In this document: piece after piece, positions 56,770-64,000 of the stretch | How positions within the stretch are numbered: the first letter of the stretch is position 1 | Layout: the number at the start of each line of letters is the position of its first letter | Assembly: GCA_016584495.1 (NCBI GenBank) | Contig: WAID01000004.1 | Span: forward strand, 1,364,001 to 1,428,000 | Origin: Celoporthe dispersa | Taxonomy: Eukaryota; Ascomycota; Sordariomycetes; Diaporthales; Cryphonectriaceae | Reading direction: 5' to 3' | Length of the DNA: 64,000 nt | Position numbers and translations under genes: made by a program | The notes under the pieces: model-generated | The model's input: only the letters and a program-made list of their open reading frames with translations | What the model was told of the DNA's origin: nothing | The model's database searches: none

Positions 56770-57631
56770 ATGAAGTCTGCGGCTATTCTGGCTCTCATCC
56801 CCTTCGTCTACGGGCACGGGGCTATCATCAAGGCTACAGCACCTGGCGGTGGCTCTGGCATGGCTCTTGGTGTAGACCCCAGCACCCCTCGTGATGGAAC
56901 GCGCCGCGACCCGTTCCAGCAGGACAGCACGCGGTTCAAGGGCGACAACGCCGACACTGTGGGCCAGACCCTGGGCGGCGGCGAGAACGACCTCGAGGCC
57001 GGCACGCAGGCCCTGATGGCCATGACCGGTGACATGCTCCCACAGGTCACCCCCGGCGGTTCGGTCAACATGGTAGTCCACCAGGTCAACGGTGACGGGG
57101 CCGGCCCCTACTCGTGCATGGTCAACGACGACGGCACTGCGCAGCAGTGGACAGACATTGAGGTCACCACCAACGTCCCCGGCCAGAACGGCCGCAGTAG
57201 GGTAAGTTTTGAAGACACCCGCCACCATGAGACAACGACAAGTATTTCATCATCACCCAGGCAGATAGGCAACTAACGAGGAGAAAAAAACCTTCAAGGA
57301 CGGTTCGACCACCGACTTCCCCCTCAACGTTGCGCTTCCGGCCGACCAGGCCTGCACTGGCACCGTCGCCGGCCAGGACAACGTCTGCCTCGTGCGGTGC
57401 CAGAACCCTGCGCGAGCAGGACCCTTTGGCGGTGTTGTCCCTGTGCAGATGGCCGGCGCTAGCAACAACACTGCCGCCGCAGCTCGCCGCAACCTGGGCA
57501 TGGCCGTCAAGAGCGCTTCGCTCGCGGCACAGAGAGCGAGGAAGAGGGACTCTCTTGAGGAGGAGGCGGCAGCCCTCGGGATGAGCGCCGAGGAGCTTGA
57601 GGACCTCCGCGAGGACGGCGAGGAGATCTAG
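56770..57631 (+). CDS. Egh16/GAS1-type secreted appressorium-associated protein
   Basis: Family of infection-stage secreted proteins (gEgh16 of powdery mildew; GAS1/GAS2 or MAS1/MAS3 in Magnaporthe). Their reported role is in appressorium-mediated penetration; biochemical activity is unsettled. Exons 56770..57201 and 57269..57631 give 264 residues. A short signal peptide (MKSAAILALIPFVYG) is followed by a predicted mature N-terminal His (HGAIIKATAPGG). Family segments include STPRDGTRRDPFQQDSTRF, QVTPGGSVNMVVHQVNGDGA and SRATNEEKKTFKDG across the intron, then FPLNVALPADQAC. Four Cys remain after cleavage. The C-terminus is unusual: Ala/Arg-rich then acidic (LEEEAAALGMSAEELEDL), likely a disordered or coiled tail. 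Upstream there is a plausible TATA box at 56595. Confidence 0.87.
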
Positions 57632-59878
57632 GGAAGCCTGGGCAGGTCCACAGGCCAACCGAGCAACGGGTTGGAGGAAGTACCTTGGAGAGGGGATATC
57701 AGCAAGGAACAGAGCTGCTGGGAACCGATCCTAACATTGCCATGACTGATGATTACTTCTCTGTTTTATTAATTAGATCTGGACCAAGGCCCGGATGCTC
57801 TTGTCAAGACACTTTCCTCTGTCGGCCATTGGGGCTCTTTGGTTGTGAAAACTTCTCAACAAATAGAATCGTGAGCTCATTACTTGATCCTGACATCAAG
57901 AACATCGAGATCTCGGTAGATCTCAAACTATAGTAGAAACAGAAACACAATAAATGGGTATCTCTACCGTCTCCGTCAGGCCTACCACCTGCAAACGTTG
58001 CTAGGCTACCCGTAGACTGTGCTAGCAAATAACCATCTTCAACTTAAGACGTCCAGGACGGCCTACTAGAATAGTCCCGATCTGTCTCACTTGTATTTTT
58101 AGCGAGACACAGCAGCAATCCCTCCCCCCCCAAAAATAAAAGAGGATGTTTTCGACAAAGAGGGAGACCTTGGCAGCAAGGTAGCCCGCCCGCCTGTCTG
58201 TCACCTCTCACCTCTCTGACCTTTCTACCCCCCTCTCCCCCAACAACCTCCTCAAGCACCCTTCAACAAGATTCCAGGCCCTGACGCCATGACGCTGGCG
58301 GACGCTTCTCCACAGAAACGACGAGACGGGCACGTGAGCAGCATCCTGCACGCAACAAAGGGGCTTGGCCCGATCTACGTGACCAAGGTTCTAGACTCGG
58401 TCGTGCTGAAGATCTGATCTTGCTGTTGGGCTAAGGGCAAATCCGGGGTGGGCTTACGGGGGCGCGTCCATTCGTGGAGCATACACCACCTCATCTCGCA
58501 TGGTGCTGGTACCATACGTAGTTCTTACTGCTGTCTCCCCCCCTCCACGTCCTCCTGCGCTCCATCGATCTGGTCAACCTCACGATCTGTGGAGCTAGTG
58601 GCCACCGGTCAGGCGACTCCCAGGTGGGCTTTTTTTTCTCTCTCTCAAACCAAAAAGAAGGACGACAGGGCTCTCGAGGGAACAGCCTACGATGTGACCT
58701 CCCAGGCCCAAGACCAAAAGAAGAAGGGAGGCACGGCAAGCCGGCTTGGCTGTCGAGGGTAGTGGGTGGTGCTAAGACATCGAGCACTTTAGTGTAGCGG
58801 AGCCGAGTGGGTGGTGTGTGCCGACGACCCTCTCTGCGGTTTTACTACTGTGCAGTGTAAGTACTACACACCCACTCAGCCTCGACACTAGCCAACTAAA
58901 CTGTGCGCTGGGCAAAAGCCTAATCCTACCAGAGTGGTGATGGTCCGACCTCCGCGTTCGAGCTTTACTGCTGCCACACAACCTTTCTCTGATGAGTTTC
59001 TTGCCGCCGCAGCAAACTAAAAGGATGGGAAGGGGGGAAGGGACGGAGGAGGTGGGTGGGAAGGGTTGTGCCTTGTGACGTAATGAACGGCACAGCCTTC
59101 TTCTCCAAGAGAAACCTCATCACCTGTTTTCCCCTTTCCAGCAGGTTCCTCTGCCAATCCGATTACCCTCCTCCCTCCCCGTCTGTCTTGGCTTTGCTTT
59201 GTTTGTCTAGACAAAAAACCCCTCCCCCTCTTTTCTGGTACAGCAGCACGAGAGATACACACACCCCCCCCCCCCTTGGCATCATCGTCAGGGGACTGCT
59301 GAGATGTTCTCTTTGCGCAGATCCCCCGTATCAGAGCGTGGGGAGGAGAGAGGAAGGAGGCGAATTCAGGTGTACTCTGGAGGGGGCACATTGATAGACG
59401 TAACTACGTACGAACCAAAAAATAAAAAATAATAAAATAAAAGTACACCTGCTGTACCTTTCCTCCTCCCCTCCTCCCAGCTTAAGGATTTCGCACTACG
59501 CAATCCTAGATGCTTCGTGCTATGCTAGCATAGCACACATGTACGTACCTCCTTAGCTGAGCTTGGCCGTAGCCCGTCCCTCCCATCTCGAGGAGGCACC
59601 CTGTCTCACTCACTTGTGCTCCTACGTACGGTACAAAGCTTGTATCTCCTTGCCGATCTCTCCCACTCGCCCACGAGTACAAAAAGACAGGTGCTTTCCC
59701 ACCCTTCCTCTTCCTAGAAATTCAGCTGAGCCCTGCGATCCTATCTACTCTCCTAAGCCTCCCCTCGAGTCAACAGTCGAGGATAGCTTATAGTCCCTGA
59801 GAAGGCGTACCCAAGACAACCTCCAAAAGGCTCACTATTAGACCGTTTACCCAAAGAAATCCGCCATTAACCACCATC
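57632..59878. other. Gene-free 2.2-kb stretch
   Basis: No recognisable gene. A 42-codon frame at 58288-58416 (MTLADASPQKRRDG...) stands alone with no family match. Poly-C (C12-C13 near 59265-59277) and A-rich patches (59418-59442) are simple sequence. It holds the 3' flank of the Egh16-like gene and the promoter of the small conserved gene. Confidence 0.45.
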
Positions 59879-60305
59879 ATGGCCGGTTCGTGATTCCACG
59901 CCACCACCCACCCTTTTCTCCATCTCCCTCCATCTCTCCCTGCTATCCCTCCTCTCTCTCTCTCTCCAACCTTAAAGCGTGTGGTGTACACGTCCTGTCT
60001 CCTCTGCACGCAAGAAACCATGCTGATCTCTGACCTCTCCAACCCTACTAGAACAAGAACAAGCACAGACCACGGGCATCCAGGAGGCCCCTGGCCTGGC
60101 CAACTTCGGCACCTCCCCGACCTCGTCAGCCGGCGATCGGCGCATGAGCGCAGAGTGGGACGCCTCCAAGACGCCGCCCAGCAGGTTCCAGCGGCGCAAG
60201 GGCTCCATCTACTCGACGCCCGCGTCAAGGGATGGCCATATCGACAAGAACTATGCCGAGAAGTACCATGACAAGCTCGCCGAGAAGGGCTGGGGAAAGA
60301 AGTAG
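59879..60305 (+). CDS. Small conserved fungal protein with a 7-nt first exon
   Basis: 86 residues; a conserved family I recognise by its pattern, with no assigned function. Exon 1 is only 59879..59885 (ATGGCCG), then a 166-bp intron, then exon 2 (60052..60305). The split codon restores MAEQEQAQTTGIQEAPG, then the conserved core SAEWDASKTPPSRFQRRKGS, IYSTPASRDGHID, and an ending KLAEKGWGKK. The spliced start is required: inside exon 2 the first Met is late (RRMSAEWD) and would omit the N-terminal third. No signal peptide is present; the protein is basic, hydrophilic and likely disordered. The convergent neighbour is SYF1. Confidence 0.82.
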
Positions 60306-60754
60306 GGGAAGGAGAAGCCACCACCGCCGCCGCCCGGATGATGGTGACGGACACATTGTCCGTTACAGAGAGGCAACTGGGCACCAAATTTGCATGGGCA
60401 TCGTCTGGATTTCGACAAGGCTGGCTGGCGTTGTCGTGTAGCACAAGTAAGGGACGGATGGGTCGGATGGGTTGGGGCTGGCATACATTGCACAACATTT
60501 GTTGGTGTTCGTTCCCGGGAGTTAACTAGTAAATATCTTTTCGAATTGAATAAATTGACTGCCATTGGAAAAAGAAAACGCTGGGGGCATTCTGGCCCCT
60601 TGGGTCGTCATGCGCTTGAAACCTCAGGGGGGGGGGGTGGTGGGATGACCACGTATAAACCCGAGGTTGGCGTCTTCCAGTGCTATATGTGATGCGTGTC
60701 GCCCAACCTCGTTGGCCCATTGTTGCCCATAATACCTGGCCGACGTCGATCAGA
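60306..60754. other. Convergent 3' spacer, small gene and SYF1
   Basis: 449 bp between two convergent stop codons. A G9-type run near 60629-60637 is simple sequence. It holds both 3' UTRs and nothing else visible. Confidence 0.5.
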
Positions 60755-63254
60755 TCATTCATCCATGTCATCAAGATCAATCGCGTCCGGGTTCGCGGCC
60801 ACGGGTAGGGCGACCGGTGCCCCCTGGGGTTGTCTTCTGCGGTAACGAAGCCGACAGGCGCCCGAGCTTGTCTCTCCAGCGCTGCCATGGCGTCCGTGAC
60901 CTCCTGGTCCGCCTCGCCGTCGCCGCCTTCTCCCTGCGCCTGTGCTGCTGCCGCCGCCTGGCTCCTTGCGATGGCCTGTGATGCGATGAAGTTGACATCA
61001 GTGTTGTACTGCGCCTGGACACTGCGCTTGATCCGGCGCATCTCTTTGAAGGTATCCTCGTTCCCGTGATGCACCTCGAAGCCCTCCCACTTGGCCCAGA
61101 AGTCTGGGTTGGTCCGCGGATCGCAGAACTGCGAGGCGTGTCCGTAGATGGCGCGGGCACGATCGATCTCGCCCAGCCGCTTCTCCATGTCCGCGAACTT
61201 GAGACACATATCGCGCGCCTCGCTGTCGGGTAGGGCCGCGATGGCTCGCTCGTAGATTGGCCTGGTCGACGGCAGGCCAAAGTTGGACGCCGACTTGGTG
61301 ATGTAGAAGTTGAACATGTCCGCGCGGTCCTCGTCGGCTACTGCTCTTGTCGCTCTCTCATAGATGCGCATCGCATGGCGAGCCAGGCCTCGCTCCTCTT
61401 CCAGGTTGCCATACATTAGGTACAGGACTTTGGCAAACTTCGGCGGACAGTCCTCGATGGCCTGCTCGAACAGATCTCGCAGCCTTTCGATGCCGATTTC
61501 TCGGTCCACGGCTTTGGTGAGGTATAGATTCCACAGCTCGAAGGCGACCGGGTAGCTGAAGAGATCAAGGCCGCGCTCGTATATCTTGAAAGATTCCTCG
61601 TAGTAGTTGTTTTCCTCCAGTAAATTGGCGTAGTTGACCACGGTCTGTGGTGTGGCGATCCGAAGCTCGAATATCCTCTCGTAGACCTTTTTCGTTTCCT
61701 CCAGGGAGCTGACGCTCTCTACCAGGTCGACGTAGAAGCTCCATAGCTTCCAGCTCTTGTGAACTCTTTGCTGCGGCGACAGGGTTTCGTCGAAATAGTC
61801 CACTGTCGAGCGCTTGGGCGACTGAACCGCCTTGGCCATGATCTTGACAGCCTCGTCGAAATTCTCGTTTCGCAGCTCCATCTCTGCCCACTCGATCCAC
61901 ATGTCGGCCAGCTCTGCCACGGACTTGAACGGCACCTTGACGGCCTTCTCCATGATGATCCGTGCACTCCTGACGTCGCCTCCCTTTTCGTAGAACTTGG
62001 CATAGTTCGCCCATAGTTGGTGGAAGGCCCCGACCGCCTTCTTAGGTTGTATCGCCGCGATGGCATCGGTGTATGTCTGAACGACCTGCACCTTGTTGTC
62101 ACCCCATAATGCCACGCGTTTCTCCCACTCGTTCACATTGTGCGGGTTCTGACGCAGCAGTACATCATTCAAGAGGAACGGGCGACGGTCCATCAGATGC
62201 TCGAACCTCATCATCCGGATGTCCAGGTCGAAGTCCGCATTTTCGTCGACAATCCCCTGCTCGCCGCGAGTCTGTGCCACCTCCATCAGTGCGCCGATGA
62301 CAGACTCTTCAAACTCGGCGTATGAGTCGAATACAAGGGTGAAGTCGCGAACGGTCATAACGGTCGTGATGCCCTCCTCGAATGTGTCTCTCGCTCGCTC
62401 GAAGCTCCCTCTCCTCATCCAGTACGACGCGAGCCCAACCCAAAGTTTGCCCCTCTGGTCCGCAAACTTCTCAATCCCGCTCCGTATGATCCGCTCGACA
62501 TCGATTCCCGTCTCGTGGCCCGTCTCAACTACGGCCGCGTGCTCGACGATGAGGTCCACCATCTCGCTCCACAGCTCGTAGTGCCCTCTACCATTCTTGC
62601 TCTGGAACCGCGGATTGTTGAGTACAGATATGTACTTGTGGATAGCCTCGTTATAGAGGCCCTCTTGGACGAGCAGCTCGATGAAGTCCTCGGCGTCTTC
62701 AGGGTGGACCTGCATGTAACGCCTCCAGATCCTGACCGCCGTCAAGCCGCCGGCTGAGTTCGCGAATGGTCGGTAGAGGGCCCATATCCTGTTGTGCTGG
62801 GTTATAGGGAGCGCTCTCAGTGCGCGATCGAAGATGTGTCGCGTCAGCGTGACGAGGGGCTGAAGCATCAAGAACTTGAGGTACATCTCCCATATCCTCG
62901 GCATCTTGTTGAGCAGGATCAGCGCCCGCTCGAAGAGCGCGTTGACCTGCGATACTCAGAGGCGAACACGGCAGCATTGAGCTTCGAGACATGCTTGGTC
63001 CGGAAGGTGAGGTAGGGCTTCCACAGCTTGTAGGACCGCGGCAGCTGGATGCAGGCGCGCTCGAGGACGTAGGCCTGCTCCTGGACGGTGCCGTGCTGGA
63101 GCTTGAACTCAATGTATGCCAACCATGGCTTCGTGCTTCCGGGGCTGCGCTGTATGTCCTGCTCGTAGACAAAGTCGTCATCGGACACGAGAGATAGGTC
63201 CGGCTTGCGCGCGACGCCGTTGTTTAGCAGCGCGGCCGACGGCATGGCGGGCAT
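60755..63254 (-). CDS. SYF1: Pre-mRNA splicing factor SYF1 (two apparent 1-nt frameshifts)
   Basis: HAT/TPR-repeat scaffold of the Prp19-associated complex in the catalytic spliceosome. Intronless, about 833 residues after correction, the expected family length. The N-terminus reads DDDFVYEQDIQRSPGSTKPW. Repeated HAT motifs follow, for example SYKLWKPYLTFRTKHV and TLTRHIFDRALRALPITQHN, and later SNFGLPSTRPIYERAIAALP with DMCLKFADMEKRLGEIDRAR. The end NPDAIDLDDMDE is the conserved acidic tail. Two frame breaks are needed: at 62946-62948, where one extra base turns YRRSTRSS into YR-K/R-VNALFERALILL, and at the C5 run 60820-60824 (+ strand), where one extra base reaches the acidic tail. Without the second, a spurious 70-residue tail is read. 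Confidence 0.92.
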
Positions 63255-63870
63255 TGTGCTCGAGGCTGCGGCGGGAAAACAGCCGCACGGCGTGCGCAGA
63301 AGTCAGCTTTGAGGCTGAGGTCCTGGCCTAGGACATTGCTATTCGGGAGGTCGAGGTGAGGATGGGATGGGGTCTGGTGGGCGCTGGTGGACAAAGATCC
63401 GGAGCGATGTTGCAAGTTCAAGGCTGGCCAATTTTTCGAGAGAGCGCGTTGGCGCTGGCCTGGTTCAACAACGGTAGCTGCCGAAAAGGTCGCCCCACCA
63501 AGCTGCTGAGCATAAGTTCTGGCGCTATGGTTTGGGCTGTATTATGGCGGTAAAAGTCCTGATAGTGTATGGGACAGGCCCCCCTAGCGCTCACTATGCC
63601 TACGAAGGACCCGGTACTATGGGTTCCCCACCTCTGGAGCTGTCGACTGCTGTACATGCCTGCCGGTCTTACTGACGACACCAAGCTCTAGAAATAGACC
63701 CTCCTTGCCCAGCTTCCAACGACACCAGATAACGACGACTTGCCACACACTCTCGACGCATGCGCGGCGGGCTACATCTCATTCGATACCACCATCTATC
63801 CATCGGAAACCAGGCTCTCTACGAAATCTTTTTTGGAACCCGCGCAGCCTCCTACTGACGAACCGTCACG
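63255..63870. promoter_or_regulatory. Divergent SYF1-VMA8 promoter region
   Basis: 616 bp between two divergent start codons. It must hold both promoters. No site is named with confidence. Confidence 0.5.
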
Positions 63871-64000
63871 ATGTCAGGAGCAGGAGTAAGACCCACTGTG
63901 ATCCGTCAGACAAGACATACCGTCACTGAATGCTCATACGCCTCGATAGGACAGAGAGGCGGTCTTCCCGACTCGGCAGAGCCTGGGAATAATGAAGGCC
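63871..64000 (+). CDS. VMA8: V-type ATPase subunit D, 5' part only (runs off the window)
   Basis: Subunit D forms the central rotor shaft of the V1 domain of the vacuolar proton pump. Only two exons are in view. Exon 1 (63871..63885, MSGAG) is 15 nt. After a 64-bp intron (63886..63949, gtaaga to gatag), exon 2 starts at 63950 and reads DREAVFPTRQSLGIMKA up to the window edge. This closely matches the conserved N-terminus of eukaryotic Vma8 (FPTRQxLxxMK). Too short for a general ORF search, but the splice junction and motif together are convincing. It diverges from SYF1, 616 bp away. Confidence 0.85.
   Translation, partial: MSGAGVRPTVIRQTRHTVTECSYASIGQRGGLPDSAEPGNNEG

Noticed and set aside
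58288..58416. Isolated 42-codon frame starting MTLADASPQ
   Set aside because: No homology recalled, no supporting intron or neighbour; likely chance.
4847..62948. Programmed ribosomal frameshifting at the breaks
   Set aside because: Sites share no slippery heptamer or common direction, and both +1 and -1 corrections are needed across unrelated genes.

Overview
This window is nuclear DNA of a filamentous ascomycete, most likely a Sordariomycete. The evidence is short spliceosomal introns (about 50-250 bp, GT..AG), dense genes on both strands, GC-rich coding sequence, long CT-rich leaders, a Zn2Cys6 regulator with a fungal_trans-like region, a GH125 mannosidase, an FSH1-type hydrolase and a secreted Egh16/GAS1-type appressorium protein. 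The last of these is typical of plant-associated Sordariomycetes such as Magnaporthales. I cannot fix the species from sequence alone. There are no bacterial operons, CRISPR arrays or rRNA.

Layout. 1.6-10.1 kb: a cyclopropane-fatty-acid synthase-like methyltransferase (+) convergent with REX4 (-); REX4 diverges from the histone acetyltransferase ESA1 (+); then a PLP aminotransferase (+) convergent with an FAD monooxygenase (-). 11.5-17.8 kb: a small Cys-rich, (GGP)n-repeat protein, a large uncharacterised fungal-specific protein and a secreted GH125 mannosidase, all on -. 18.4-24.1 kb: a DNA-replication and membrane-repair block. CDC27 (DNA polymerase delta subunit, -) and RAD18 (PCNA ubiquitin ligase, +) share a promoter carrying three ACGCG boxes, and RAD18 converges on the ESCRT-III protein CHM7. 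24.6-31.9 kb: an APH-like kinase, a TauD dioxygenase, a nucleoside deoxyribosyltransferase-like protein and TRS85. 31.9-35.7 kb: a gene-poor island with a 95-bp-arm inverted repeat (candidate MITE), an AT-rich core, a broken fungal gene and a tRNA-like relic.

35.7-46.0 kb: an FSH1 hydrolase (-) diverging from a Zn2Cys6 factor (+), then an isochorismatase-family hydrolase, a disordered/compact two-part protein and a small catalase-related protein. 46.9-54.6 kb: FIG4 (+) convergent with TTI2 (-), then CCA1 (-). 54.6-60.3 kb: a mostly empty stretch holding the Egh16/GAS1-like gene and an 86-residue conserved protein with a 7-nt first exon. 60.8-64.0 kb: SYF1 (-) diverging from the first 22 codons of VMA8 (+), which runs off the window.

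The most important global observation is that nine recognisable genes, several of them essential in yeasts (ESA1, SYF1), need eleven single-base corrections. Almost all lie in short homopolymer runs. The simplest reading is homopolymer miscalling in the assembly, not decay, so naive gene prediction here will split or truncate these genes. Genuine decay is supported only at about 33.4-34.0 kb. Apart from the CDC27-RAD18 pairing, the genes look like unrelated housekeeping and accessory genes and not one pathway or a secondary-metabolite cluster.
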